Positions 50,026 through 60,732 of a DNA stretch of 64,000 nt are shown here, piece after piece. Origin of the DNA: Zelonia costaricensis (Eukaryota; Euglenozoa; Kinetoplastea; Trypanosomatida; Trypanosomatidae). Where the stretch lies: assembly GCA_030849075.1 (NCBI GenBank), contig JASAOO010003447.1, positions 1 to 64,000 on the forward strand, given 5' to 3'. The first letter of the stretch is position 1; the number at the start of each line of letters is the position of its first letter. The position numbers and the translations under genes are program-made. The notes below the pieces were generated by a model. It did no database searches. It had not been told where the DNA came from and worked only from the letters and a program-made list of their open reading frames with translations.

Positions 50026-51348
50026 TCACCCCGCGTGCGCCTCAGCGCGAGGGGGGTGCGCTTTCGTTTGCCGGCGGCGGGAGAGCTCCTCCATGTAGCA
50101 GCGACCGCGCCAGTACCGCTCCAGGTCACCCTGCGACGCCCCCTCGAGGTCGATGCCGTTCACAATCTCGTACGGCTTCCCCTGCGGGTCGATGGCCACG
50201 AGCAAAAAAGAGGCGCGGTTCGTTGAGCGCGTCTCGCCATCGGTGTTGACGGCGTCGACGCTGACGTTCACCATTATGGTCGAGTGCCGCACGCACGCCA
50301 CCTGCGCCTTGCAGCGAGCCAGGTCGGAGAGAAAGAGGGGCCCGTCGAAGGTCATGTCCATCATGCCCAACGTGTAAAGCCGCACATGCCGCGCAAAGAC
50401 GCGGCCGCAGTGCAGCGCGCACTTCTCCATGAAGCGCAGCACCTCCCCTCCGAAGATGGCTTTGTTCACGTTGACATCACTCACGCTGAACGTTCGGACA
50501 ATCCGGCACAGACAGTCGCACGGCTTCAGCTTGTGTTGCTTGGACCTGTTCTCAGCGTTCTCCACCTCGGCCGCGGAGAGGGTCGTGTGCGCCTGGAGTC
50601 GCGTGAGACCCTTTGCAAGGCGGCGCAGCTCCAGGTACGTGGCACGCCGCTCGACGTCCACCGGCTCGATAAGCCGCACAGCCGGGACGTGACCAGAGGC
50701 CACCTTCGTCAGCTCACCAGCGTGCACCACGACCATCGTCACGAAGCTTTCGCCGACGACCGAGGGTGTGGGGCTGTCGTAGGCCTGCCGCTTCACACGC
50801 ACGTAGACGCCGATGGAGCTGTCGCCGGTGTGGACGATGCGCGTCTCGAGCTTGATCAGGTCGCCCTGATAGACCGGCTGCGTGAACATGAACGAGTTGA
50901 AGGAGACGGTGGCCATGGAGAGATTGCCGTTGACCACAAAACGGCCTTCGCACTGGTGTCCGCGCATGTGCACGGAAGCGGCCTTGCCGGCGCACGTGTC
51001 GATGAGCGCGAGCACGTCGCCGGCGTCAGCGCGGGGCCGGATCAGCGGGAAGAGGTGGCCGATGAACTCGGACCGTTCGTACGCCGTGTCCAGATTCGAG
51101 CGGATGCCCAGCTTCGCGTTGCCCACCACCAGCCCGCCCTCCGGCGAAGCCGACGAGGTCGGCGGCGGCGAGGGTGGCTGACTCGCTGAGCACCAGCGCA
51201 GCGGCTCCCGTCGTGCACCGAGCGGCATGAGACCAGCACCACTCACACCACACCCAGAACGACGCCACGAGCTCCACGCAGCACTGCGACGCAGGGGCGG
51301 TAGGGCAAGAGCGAAGGCTCGAAGTGGACGGCTCGTGGCGGCGAACAT
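50026..51348 (-). CDS. Acyl-CoA thioesterase, double hotdog, mitochondrial-type (copy 1)
   Basis: This encodes 440 residues with two hotdog domains, as in ACOT9-like mitochondrial thioesterases that hydrolyse acyl-CoA to fatty acid and CoA. Hotdog 1 (about 85-225) has the helix VLALIDTCAGKAA with Asp117; hotdog 2 (about 270-400) has VNKAIFGGEVLRFMEKCA with Asn295. These are the positions used for a composite Asp/Asn active site in such enzymes. The pattern Thr-Asn-Arg-Ala-Ser-Phe near the end of hotdog 2 is shared with the paralogue at 52848-54089. The N-terminus (MFAATSRPLRAFALALPPLRR) is Arg-rich and acid-free, fitting a mitochondrial presequence. Start: ATG at 51348, just downstream of an acceptor candidate (AG at 51419-51418). 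Confidence 0.87.
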   Translation of the reverse strand: MFAATSRPLRAFALALPPLRRSAAWSSWRRSGCGVSGAGLMPLGARREPLRWCSASQPPSPPPTSSASPEGGLVVGNAKLGIRSNLDTAYERSEFIGHLFPLIRPRADAGDVLALIDTCAGKAASVHMRGHQCEGRFVVNGNLSMATVSFNSFMFTQPVYQGDLIKLETRIVHTGDSSIGVYVRVKRQAYDSPTPSVVGESFVTMVVVHAGELTKVASGHVPAVRLIEPVDVERRATYLELRRLAKGLTRLQAHTTLSAAEVENAENRSKQHKLKPCDCLCRIVRTFSVSDVNVNKAIFGGEVLRFMEKCALHCGRVFARHVRLYTLGMMDMTFDGPLFLSDLARCKAQVACVRHSTIMVNVSVDAVNTDGETRSTNRASFLLVAIDPQGKPYEIVNGIDLEGASQGDLERYWRGRCYMEELSRRRQTKAHPPRAEAHAG

Positions 51349-52847
51349 GGCTCTGCACGGTTGTGTGTGTGCGTGTGCGTGTGCGTTTTGCGTGGCAGTG
51401 TGCTGGCAGCTCTCAGCCTCCACCACGGAGTTGTGCGATGCACCGAGAGGAGGAAGCGCGCGGAGGGGGTAAAGGAGCAAGAAGAGAACCGCGCGATGTC
51501 GGCTGCTTGTGTATGGGTGTGTATGGGTGTGTGTGGGTGTGTGTGGGTGTGTGTGGGTGTGTGTGGGTGTCAAGGCACACAGGCTTCGGCGCTCTCTGGT
51601 CAGAAGATGTACCGCATGAGAAAGTCGCGGAAGCGCGAGATGGGGTGCGGGGTGGTGTAGGAGGAGGAGAGAAGGGGTGGGGGGAAATGCAAAGGAGTCC
51701 ATGAGAGAGCAGGTTAGCGCGATGGCGGCGAGGCAGACCAGGCTTGAAAAAATGAGGCAGCCCTGCGCGAGAGCTGGAGCGGAAGAAAACCAATAAGTGA
51801 ATTCCGCTTCTTTTTTTTGTATTGGTGCTCCAACAGACGCAGCCTCGTCAAGCGTTTCAAGTGCACGGATGGGTGCCGTCACACGTCAAACCGCCCCTCC
51901 ACGCTTTCCGTTAGCCGCACCACGATAAAAAGCTCGGTGCCGGACAGCGGCGGTGTGTGCGTTCTTTTTTTTATGCGAGAGCGCCGAGTCTCCCCAGTTG
52001 CGCAAGCCAGTCGGCCCCTCCTTGTTCGTTGTTTGTCCCTTCGATTCACCGCTGACGGAGCAGCGCGTCAACATCGCTCGAGGTCCTCCCCGTGACGATC
52101 TCTACACGCTTCTGCTCTTTTTTTCGTTTTGCAGGATTGGGGGTGCTCGCCCGGAGCTGCTGGCGTGCGGCGCGGAAGCGTGCAGGACACGCATGAACAC
52201 CTCACACACGCACACGCACCGCACCGCACCCCTGTCCACGTGCAGACGCGAATTATGTACAGCCGTCACAAGCAACAGCGCCGTCGCAGTAAACAGTAAC
52301 GCAGCCGCAGTGCGAGGGTGACGAGTGCGTCAACGCTCACACAAAAGCTCGCCCCGATTCGCACGGCGTCAAGGGGAGGGCTGTGCGCCAGCAGGCAGCA
52401 ACAGGACGCGCCGCGTTGCAGGTACTCTCACCCACCCACTCCCCCCCCCCACACACACACACGGACACGCGCGCACAAAGGAGAAAACAGGATTCGAGAC
52501 AAGCTAAAGGAGCACCGCGCTTGGCGGCGGAAATGAGTGGGGAGAGGCAAAAACGAAGGGGGGGGTCGACAGGGAGGGAGAGATGCAGAGGGGGGGGAGG
52601 GAGGCGGGCGTGAAAAAAAACAAAGACAAGCAGCGTCACCGCGTGGCAGGCAGTAACACACAACGCTAACAGGCGGCTGTACAGGTTTGCCGTGCGGCTC
52701 GCTACGCGTGCTTCTGGTGGTTTTAGGACTTGACGGTTAACACGAACAACATGCAGGAAGCGACCAGCGCAGCGTTCCCCCCCCCCCTTCCTCCTCCCCC
52801 CCACCCCCTGTTGCGCGAAGGCCCAGGCTGTCGCGCACGTTGCTCAA
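51349..52847. other. Intergenic spacer between the two thioesterase genes
   Basis: No gene seen in 1.5 kb. It holds the 10-base minisatellite at 51511-51570, purine tracts, poly-C runs near 52441-52450 and 52779-52788, and a T-run near 51811-51818. Confidence 0.6.
51511..51570 (+). repeat. Six-copy 10-base minisatellite
   Basis: Six tandem copies of GTGTGGGTGT (the first two with A at position 3) lie upstream of thioesterase copy 1, just outside its predicted 5' untranslated region. On the transcribed strand the unit reads ACACCCACAC. Confidence 0.9.
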
Positions 52848-54089
52848 CTACAGCCGCGTCTTGCTGGTGCGGGGGTTGCTGACGTAGAAGGCGTCACGCC
52901 GGGCCACGCTGCGGCTGTACCGGGCCCGCGCCTCCATGAACTGCTTCAGCTCTTCCTGCGTCGCACTGTTCAGGTCGAGCCCGATCGGAATGGTGCACTT
53001 CTGTCCGATGTCGTCGTTGTTGATGAGGACGAAGGAAGCACGATTTGTGATGACGGTGCTCGTGTCCTTGCGCTCCGCCCGCAACACGACATCCACCTCC
53101 ATCGTCGTGTTGCGCACGTAGATGACCGTCGCCTCCAGCGTGACCCAGTCCGTCGCGAAGACCGGCTCTGGAAAGGCAACGCTGTGCATGCCGATGGTGA
53201 AGACGTGGCGATTGCCGGTGAACATGCGGCCGCAGTGCACGGCGTGCTGCTCCATCCACGCCATCAGCTCTCCTCCAAAAACGGTGTTGTTGTTGTTCAT
53301 GCACGACGTGAAGAAGATGCGGTTCGCCTCGACCCTCGTCGTCGCGATGCGGGTGTGGATCGGCTTTTCGATATTGAAGGGGCAGTTGGCCTCGGCCGGC
53401 GTGATCGTGCGCTGCGCCCGCTTCGCCGTGTCCACCTCGTTCTCCCTCTGAATCGCGCGGATGTTGACGTAGCGGTCGTGCAGCTCGATGTCCAGCGGGT
53501 CGGTCAGCTCCATCGCCGGCACCACCTTGGCCGCCTTGAGGTCTGGCGTGATGGCCACCATCGTGAAGAAGGACTCGCCCGCCGGCGTCTCGGTGCGCGT
53601 CGATGGCGACAAGCGGTAGAAGCGGATGTAGATGCCCATCGAGCTCGAGCCGCAGTGGATCAGCCGCCCATCGAGCCGCACCGCGTCGCCGTGCAAAATG
53701 GGGGACGAGAACATCGTGTTCGTGACGCCCACGGTGCACGTCAGGTACCGTTCATGCGTCACGCAGGCCTGGTGGTCGACCGCCTTCTGCGACGCCCGGG
53801 CAGCGCACATGTCCAGCATCGCAAGGACGCGGCCGGCGGCGAGGCGGGCGCCTGGCGTGGAGTCGGAGCCGGCGATGTCGGTCCAGCTCACGTGGATCGG
53901 GTCCATCGTCCCCTGCTTGGGGTTTCCAATCACGACCCCAGTGCGACGGCCCTCGCGCAGGGCCGCCGAGGAGGAGGAGAGCGCGCCGGCGGCGGTGGTG
54001 GTGGCGCCACTGCTGCTGCAGCCGGTCGCTGCCGCGGCAGGAAAGAAGAGGCGCGACGCCACCGCCTGGCTGACGGCGCGGCGAAGCAT
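52848..54089 (-). CDS. Acyl-CoA thioesterase, double hotdog, mitochondrial-type (copy 2)
   Basis: This encodes 413 residues, a diverged paralogue of the neighbouring thioesterase. Hotdog 1 carries VLAMLDMCAARAS with Asp93; hotdog 2 carries NNTVFGGELMAWMEQHAVHCG with Asn268 just before the Thr-Val-Phe-Gly-Gly motif. Shared features with copy 1 include RFYRLSPS/RVKRQAYDS-like strands, the FGGE(L/V) helix, GMH/GMM, and the TNRASFVL strand. The N-terminus (MLRRAVSQAVASRLFF) is a good mitochondrial presequence candidate. Divergence is high outside the active-site helices, so the duplication is old and the two may prefer different acyl chains (inference). The ATG at 54089 is 92 bases from a predicted acceptor. 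Confidence 0.87.
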   Translation of the reverse strand: MLRRAVSQAVASRLFFPAAAATGCSSSGATTTAAGALSSSSAALREGRRTGVVIGNPKQGTMDPIHVSWTDIAGSDSTPGARLAAGRVLAMLDMCAARASQKAVDHQACVTHERYLTCTVGVTNTMFSSPILHGDAVRLDGRLIHCGSSSMGIYIRFYRLSPSTRTETPAGESFFTMVAITPDLKAAKVVPAMELTDPLDIELHDRYVNIRAIQRENEVDTAKRAQRTITPAEANCPFNIEKPIHTRIATTRVEANRIFFTSCMNNNNTVFGGELMAWMEQHAVHCGRMFTGNRHVFTIGMHSVAFPEPVFATDWVTLEATVIYVRNTTMEVDVVLRAERKDTSTVITNRASFVLINNDDIGQKCTIPIGLDLNSATQEELKQFMEARARYSRSVARRDAFYVSNPRTSKTRL

Positions 54090-55772
54090 CGTGTGTGTAC
54101 GCGAGGGGGGGAAGGAGGGAAAGGGGTGGATCCGCCTGCAGGGTGCGAAATGCAGAAGAGGGCGAGACGTCGGAAACGTCTCTCGTAGAGGGGAGGGTGG
54201 GGGGCACTGGTAGGTAATATGTTTGATTACTCGTAGTGATGGTGGTGTATGTTTGCGTGTCTGTGTGTATCAGAGTAGCTAAGGGGTCTTGATACGGTGT
54301 ATCCTAGTGAAGAAGAAAAAAAAAAAGTACAGCAAGAAGAAGCAGGTCTGAAATGTGCACCTCACCGCGCGGCAGGAACGAAGAAAGCCGAAGAAGGGCA
54401 CAACGGACTCGTGATGGACGCGTCGCAGCAGGGTGTCAGCGTGGAAGACACACAGAGAGACAAGAAGGGCAGCGGGGGGGATGTGGGTATATACGCCGAA
54501 GGTGGTGTGGGGGAAAAGGAGGGCAAGGAGACGGCAGAGAGGGGTGAAGGGGGGGGGCGAGGCTTATAGAAAGGCGCAGAGTCGCCGCAGGGGCACAGTG
54601 CAAGGAGAGAAGCGCGCAAACGCGTGGTTTCTGTGGGGAGAAGAGGGGGGGGGAGATGTGCGACGCGGGTGACCTGTGCGAGTGTGTGGCAGGCGCACAC
54701 GTATGACGAGAGAGGTTGTTGAGGAAGCGAGCGCAGATGGAGACGGTGAAGACGCGATGGATGGAGCGTTGAGTCGTGTTGGCTTCAAGAGCGCGACCGT
54801 TGTGACTCAGCGCATTACTAAGAAAAATACTGGCAGGCTGCTCTCTCTCTCTGCACCCATCCGCCAGAGTGTTACAGGGCGGCTGTCGTGAACGCGCGTC
54901 TTCACGTGCTTGGCGGACGCGCACGCAAGACGGGGCCGCTGGCCTCGAGCGCAGCAGGGACGCGTGCCGCTCTCCGTATGCCAGCAGCACCAACTGAGGT
55001 CGAGTAGCCCCAGCTTGTGAGGCTGGTGGCACGTGGAGGGGTGGCAGAAATCGCGGCGCGTTGACGGGCGCGGGGATTCCAACGACAACGACGTTGCTGT
55101 TTACTTGGATCTCGGTTGTTCTGTTTCTTTCCGCCTTTGAGTTCTTTTTGGGGGAGGGGGGAGTGTGCCAGCGGCGTGGTACCGCCAGCAGTGGGTGGAG
55201 CGAGGGTGGTGAGGACGCACACGAGTGCGCACTTCTCGCCCACCCCTTTTCCCTTTTCCGGCTCACCCGGTGGGAGGTCTCTCTTGTCGCGTCCAGCAAA
55301 GTTCCATCAGAGCGCAAGCGAGAAAAAACGGTCTACTGTCGCCCCGTGTCGCACGCGTCTCTCCGCGCGCACACCTCGCGAGGCGCGTTTGGTTGCTTTA
55401 CATCGTGTAGCGGGTACCGCGGGGAGCACGCAAGGCGCGGAGAGTGGGGGGAGAAAGGGGAAACGAAAACAAAGCAAAGAGGGGTGGCAGGGGAGCAGAC
55501 AAGGCCCCCCCCCCCCTGTGAGGGCAGCCACCACGTCAGCATCCCGATGCACACGCCCTCTCTCTCTCCCCACCCCCCGCCCGCTTTCTCGCTCTCCCCT
55601 GCAACGTCATTGTGTCCGGGGAGGAGGAAGCAGGTTTGATGACGCTGTGAAGCCTGCAGGGAGCCGCGGAAGGGGGGGGCGGGGCGAAGGAGACGTACGA
55701 GCAGAGCGCGATGGGGGAGGGGGGGGGCCAGGGCGACAAGAAGGAAGCGGGGGGCCGCGTTGCCTCTGCTTC
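54090..55772. other. Intergenic spacer upstream of thioesterase copy 2
   Basis: No gene seen. Contains the predicted acceptor at 54182, A-run near 54308-54319 and long G/A-rich tracts; a poly-C run lies near 55507-55516. Confidence 0.55.
54182..54204 (-). promoter_or_regulatory. Predicted trans-splice acceptor for thioesterase copy 2
   Basis: On the minus strand the C/T-rich complement of 54186-54204 leads to CTACGAGAG with AG at 54183-54182, about 92 bases from the ATG at 54089. I see no upstream ATG in between. Confidence 0.33.
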
Positions 55773-58700
55773 TCAGTCTTCTGGCTCGTTCACGACGTAC
55801 TGCAACTTCTCCATGATGACCCGCCGCTCCTGCACGAGGGCGGCGAGGGCCTCCTTCGACGCAGATGCGCGCTTCTCCTCCTTTGCCTTGCCGTAGACGG
55901 GGGCCGCACGCCGCACGCTGGGGCCGCCCTTCTTGCCCCCGTCTTCCCCTTTCGCAGCGAGCGAAAAGCGCAGCTGCCAGATGCGCTCGTTGAGGCAGCG
56001 CATCTCCTCCGTCAGAAGGTGGATCTCGTCCTCGCGGGTGCTGCGGATCGCGCTGGCAGCGTCCATGAGGTCCTTCAGCGAGCCCTTGAGCGGCTGCAGG
56101 CTGCGCTGTGGCGGGGCCGCCAGATCGGCCTGCGCGCGCCCAGCGGCCAGCGCGGAGGTGAGCCGGCCCCGCGAGCCGGGCTGTGCCGGCGATGTGACCG
56201 GAAAGCCCGCCCCGCCGCTCGTCGTCGTGGGCGTCGGGGAGCGGGAGGCGGTGGACGGCGCGGGCGAGTTGGCGCGCGCCTCCACGTCGAGCTGTTGAAT
56301 TCCCGCCTGGAACCGCGAGAGGTACGCGGACTGCGACGACGACGACGGCGCCCCCGTGCCGCTCGCACCGCCGCCGCCGCTCTCCTTGGCGCGCCGCATG
56401 TAGGAAAGTCGGCCCGAGACGGCAGGGGGAGAGGAAGACCCTGTTGAGCCGCGAGCCGGGTCGGTGGCCGGCGGCGATGTCGCGCCGCCGCCGCCGCCGC
56501 CTTCCGGGCTGGGCTGTGGCCGGCGCAGGCTGTACTTGGGCGTCGCGTGAGAAGGCGAAGCTGCCAATGTGCTGCTGCCGACGACAGCCAACGCGGCCCC
56601 CTTGCGGGCCTCGCTGGCGCCGATGTTGGAGGCGCCGGTGCCGGTGACGGAGGGGCGGGGGCTGCGTCTCTTCAGGTACGAGCTGGCCGACGCTGCCGGC
56701 GCCGCACCTCCTGACGCCGCCGGTGCATTCGGCCGCTTGCCGTCCTTGGCGTCGCGATGGGGGCTGGTGCGTTGCGCAGGTGCCGGTGCGGAGGCCCCCT
56801 CTGCCGCTACCTCGGCACCGGCAGGCGACGCCGCTGCTACCGCGGTGGCCGCCGAGGAGGCTTGGCGCGCCTCTCCCTTGCGCATAAACGCAAAGGGCTG
56901 TCGCTTACGGAACTGCGCGGGCGTCGGCGTCGGCGCCGGCTGCTCCGGCATGCGGGCCTTGAGGGCCTCCTCCGAGAGCGTGTTGGGGAACTCGTTCTCT
57001 GGAGTGAAGACATTGCCCATCACGGCCCCGGTGTCCGGCTCCACCCGCGCCTCACTGCCGCGCCGTGCGCCGCCGCCACCGCCACCGCCACCGCCACCAG
57101 CAGCGCCGCCGCCGGTGCTGCCCGCTGCGGCCGGCATGTCCCCCGTGAGGACGCCGTCCGCGTACTTGCGCTCCGTCTGCACCCCCTCCGCCGTGGTGTA
57201 CGTGCCGGCGCCGTGGAGGATGTTGTGCCGCCACGTGCATACAAGCCGGTTGCCTTCAATGAACTTGTACGTGCCGCGCCCATGGCGTTGCAGGGCATAG
57301 AGTGGCTGCTGTTGCGGCGGCGCGCCGCTGCCGCTGCAGCTCGCGTCCTCCACCTCGCCGTCGTAGGTGTCGCCCGTGGCGAAGCTCATCGTGCCACGCC
57401 CGGTGTGCGCCGCCGCGTCGTAGGCGCCCTTGAAGACCCACGCCTCATTGCCAGCCTTGATGACCACCTCCGTGTGCGCCACCGGGAGGAGCTCGGCGTC
57501 AAAGCTGCCCTCGACCGTGGTCTTGTTGCGCAGCGTCAGGCACCCCGCGCCGCCGCCGCCCGGCGCGCCGCCGCGGAAGGCGCCTTTGTACTGGACGTAC
57601 GGTCCAACGCCTGCGCCGTCGAGCACCGCCGTGCCCTCGCCCTCGCGGCACCCGTCCGCGTAGCTGCCCTCGTAGAGCGCGACGCGGCGATCGGCATCAG
57701 CGTACTCGCGCCCCTGGCCGGAGGGCCTGCCATCGGCCCACATGCCGTCATACACCCGCGTGCAGGGCGACAGCGCTTGTGGTGGCTTGGAGACCGTCGC
57801 CGCCACAGCGCCACCCCCCGTCACGGTGGCCACCCCCGTGCCGTGCGGCTTCCCTGCAAGCCACTGCCCCTCGTACCGCAGCCCCCGCGCGCGGCTCTCC
57901 CACGTGCCGTTGCCCTCAGCGAGGCCCTCGCGCAAGTCGCCCGTGTACTGCACAGTGGCCCCACACGTCAGCGTGCCGGCGCCGCTGGGCACGTAGTGCG
58001 CCACCGCGCCGGAGTAGCGCGAGCCGTCAGCCCACTGCCACGTGCCCTGCCCGTGTGGGAGGCCGCGCAACCACTGCCCCGTGTACGTGCCGTCTAGGCA
58101 GCCGTACAGGGCGGCAGCATCCCAGCACCGCAGGCCGTCCACCAGGACACGCATGAACGTCTCGGGCGTGACGGGGGCGTCCACAGCGGGTCTGCCCGCC
58201 TGTGCCGCGGCGACAGCGCGCCACTCGCCCGTGCCGGTGCCGTCCGCCTCGCCGTTCGAGAAGCCGCCGTCGTAGCAGGTGAGGGTGAGCTGCACGTCTG
58301 CCGGGACGCAGCTGACGGGGATGCGCCGGCGCACCACTCCGTCAAGCGCGTCTGTCCCGGCGGCGGAAGGGCTCAGCAGCAGCGGGCGGTCGCGTAGCAG
58401 CCCTGGCCCGTGCGGCACGCCGTTGCGGACCGCGCCGGTGTAGCTGCTGCCGTCCACGTACGTGACAACCGCGCGGCCACCTGTGAACATGCCGGCGACG
58501 CACGGGCCCTGGTAGGTGGCCATGGGATGGGCGGCGTGCTCGGGCTGGTTGAGCCGCAGCAAGTTCGCCAGGGAGGCCGAGGACATTGGCGCCGCATACA
58601 ATGACGCCCCGTCCTTGGAGAGCCGGCTGCCAAGCAGCGAGGTCGACGACGCCGCCGCGAAGGTGACGCGTACGTCGCCGTCCAGCTGATCGCTGCGCCA

Positions 58701-59609
58701 CGGCCCCTCGCACACCGCCCCGTCCTGCCCCTGCAGCACGCCGAGACCCTCGCGCCGGTCTTGTACAAAGACGCCGTCGAACGTGTCCCCGCTGGCGAGG
58801 CGGTGCACACCCTTGCCGCTGCGTCGCATGTTGACGTCCGTGCCGCCTGTGTAACTGCTGCCGTCCGCGTACTCGATCTCCGCCTCGCCCGCCGTGCAGG
58901 CCTGCGGGACGTCGCGGTCGAAGGGGCCGCGGTACCGCACCGGCCGCGTCGACGTCGCGCCGGTCGCGGGGCGGTGCAGCTGCCAGTCGCCGAAGCCCTG
59001 GCGCTTCCCGCTCGCCCACGCACCTTCGTAGATGTCCCCGTTCGCGTACACGCACCGCCCGCGCGGCCCGCTCCGCTTGCCCTCCTGGAAGCCGCCCGTG
59101 TACTCCACGAAGTCGTCAACGTTCGTGGCCCCGCGCAGGGTGCCCGTGCCGTTCATCTCGTCGCCGCGCCACTCCCCATCGTAGACGCGACCGTTGGCAA
59201 AGTGACACCGCCCTGGCCCGCTGCGCTTGCCGTCCTTGAACGCACCGGTGTACTCGTAGCCGTCGGCGCCCGGCAGACGCATGGACCCGCTGCCGTGCGG
59301 CTGGCCCGCCTTCCAGTCGCCCTCGTACACGGCCCCGCTGGCAGCCCACGTGTAGCGGCCCTTGCCATCCTTCACCGGTTTGCGGTCCTTGTCGTTGACG
59401 TAGAGGGCCTCGCCCGAGTACGTGTCCCCGTTCGAGAAGGTCCGCTCCCACTTGGACCGCACCGGTGCCGCACTAGACGAGCCGACCGCCACTGGAGCTG
59501 CCGCAGCCGTGCTGGCCGTCGCCGTGACGGCGGACGCGCTCGACTGCGCGGCCGCGGTGTGCCCACCGTGCGCCTTCACGGCGGCGGACGCGGCGCCTGA
59601 CTTGGGCAT
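55773..59609 (-). CDS. Large MORN-repeat protein
   Basis: This encodes 1,278 residues. About two dozen MORN repeats (pattern Y-x-G-x-W...G...G-x-G, for example ANGDIYEGAWASGKRQGFG) fill residues about 50-870. MORN arrays make long beta-ribbons that scaffold membranes or cytoskeleton, and in trypanosomatids they occur in flagellar-pocket and cytoskeletal proteins. The rest, about 870-1,160, is Ala/Pro/Ser/Gly-rich and probably disordered, with poly-Gly. A final coiled coil follows (SLKDLMDAASAIR, then IHLLTEEMRCLNERIWQLRF, and EALAALVQERRVIMEKLQ). There is no enzyme domain, signal peptide or membrane helix. I start at the ATG at 59609; six more residues could be read only from a GTG. The specific cellular site is unknown. 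Confidence 0.9.
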   Translation of the reverse strand: MPKSGAASAAVKAHGGHTAAAQSSASAVTATASTAAAAPVAVGSSSAAPVRSKWERTFSNGDTYSGEALYVNDKDRKPVKDGKGRYTWAASGAVYEGDWKAGQPHGSGSMRLPGADGYEYTGAFKDGKRSGPGRCHFANGRVYDGEWRGDEMNGTGTLRGATNVDDFVEYTGGFQEGKRSGPRGRCVYANGDIYEGAWASGKRQGFGDWQLHRPATGATSTRPVRYRGPFDRDVPQACTAGEAEIEYADGSSYTGGTDVNMRRSGKGVHRLASGDTFDGVFVQDRREGLGVLQGQDGAVCEGPWRSDQLDGDVRVTFAAASSTSLLGSRLSKDGASLYAAPMSSASLANLLRLNQPEHAAHPMATYQGPCVAGMFTGGRAVVTYVDGSSYTGAVRNGVPHGPGLLRDRPLLLSPSAAGTDALDGVVRRRIPVSCVPADVQLTLTCYDGGFSNGEADGTGTGEWRAVAAAQAGRPAVDAPVTPETFMRVLVDGLRCWDAAALYGCLDGTYTGQWLRGLPHGQGTWQWADGSRYSGAVAHYVPSGAGTLTCGATVQYTGDLREGLAEGNGTWESRARGLRYEGQWLAGKPHGTGVATVTGGGAVAATVSKPPQALSPCTRVYDGMWADGRPSGQGREYADADRRVALYEGSYADGCREGEGTAVLDGAGVGPYVQYKGAFRGGAPGGGGAGCLTLRNKTTVEGSFDAELLPVAHTEVVIKAGNEAWVFKGAYDAAAHTGRGTMSFATGDTYDGEVEDASCSGSGAPPQQQPLYALQRHGRGTYKFIEGNRLVCTWRHNILHGAGTYTTAEGVQTERKYADGVLTGDMPAAAGSTGGGAAGGGGGGGGGGARRGSEARVEPDTGAVMGNVFTPENEFPNTLSEEALKARMPEQPAPTPTPAQFRKRQPFAFMRKGEARQASSAATAVAAASPAGAEVAAEGASAPAPAQRTSPHRDAKDGKRPNAPAASGGAAPAASASSYLKRRSPRPSVTGTGASNIGASEARKGAALAVVGSSTLAASPSHATPKYSLRRPQPSPEGGGGGGATSPPATDPARGSTGSSSPPAVSGRLSYMRRAKESGGGGASGTGAPSSSSQSAYLSRFQAGIQQLDVEARANSPAPSTASRSPTPTTTSGGAGFPVTSPAQPGSRGRLTSALAAGRAQADLAAPPQRSLQPLKGSLKDLMDAASAIRSTREDEIHLLTEEMRCLNERIWQLRFSLAAKGEDGGKKGGPSVRRAAPVYGKAKEEKRASASKEALAALVQERRVIMEKLQYVVNEPED

Positions 59610-60732
59610 GATGCCGATCTGCCCCACACGCGCTCACGCACGAGGAGCTCTTGTTTGGGGGGAGTAGCTGCGCCTTCGTGTGGGGGTGCGTGACTGCAGT
59701 GGAGTTACGCCAAAGTGGTCGAAAGCTCGCAGACGCCTCAAGGGGGGGGGGCGCACACGAGGTGGCAGAAAGCAAAGCAGAGCAGAGTGCACAAGGATGA
59801 GGCACGGCGCCTTCCCTTTTTTGTCCTTTTGAGGGAACCGCGGTAAGAAGAGAAAATATGCCCAATGCCGTCCGCGACAGAGACCCCCTGACCGCCCGCC
59901 CGTCCCGCCCAGGGTCGCGCGTAGGCAACTACGGGAGCGCCAGCGGCGCAGCAGGGAGAGAGACAGACAGAAAGTGAGGGCGTGGAGAATAGAGCGAGCC
60001 GCGAAGGGGTGCCAAAGGAGCTGCCTCTGACGGCGTGAGTGTGGTCTCCTGGTTCGTCAGTCAAGCTGCGAGTGCATGGGGGGAGGGAGGGATAAGGTGG
60101 GTAGGGAGAGGCGCACGCCGTCACACCGGTGCACACGAATGCGCGGAACAGATGGAGCGGGCCACCGTGTATGTAGTGGGGGCTGCTGACCAAATTCCGC
60201 CTGTGGCGGGTGATGAAGTGAGTCAAGGCGAAAACAGAGGGAGAAAAAAGGTCGACAGGGTCCGTGGCTAGGGAGTGCATCCGCGAGGAAACCCGTCTGC
60301 GGACAGTGTGGCAACCTTCCTTGAGCGCGTGTGTGCGTGTAAGTGCGAGCGACTCCAGTTGACCGTCGCCACTATCCGTTGCAGTCAGCGCCAGGACACC
60401 GCGTCTTATGTGTTTGATTGCCTTTTTTTTTTTTTTGCACCATCATCCTTGTCGAGTGCCGCGTGCGGCGAGCAGTAAGAAGAGCAGAAGTCGCATCCAC
60501 AACTACAGGAAAAAAAAGGGACCTGTGCAGCGCTGATGCCAGCCGCCGCGCCGGCTCCATCCCGGCAGAGACTCGCCAAACAAAAAGGGCAAGGGGGGGG
60601 AAGAAGCCAGGCTTGCCCCCGCGAAACCGAAACAGGCCGCGACCCAACCGCCGCCCCTTTTCGAAACCGCGGAGGGGGGGGGGGTTGGAAGCCGAGTGCA
60701 GGCCTCGCGCCAGCGGCACACACCTGCGGCCG
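59610..60732. other. Intergenic spacer downstream of the MSH5-like gene
   Basis: No gene seen in 1.1 kb. It holds T/A homopolymers near 60423-60436, poly-G runs near 59744-59751 and 60677-60684, and purine tracts. Confidence 0.6.
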
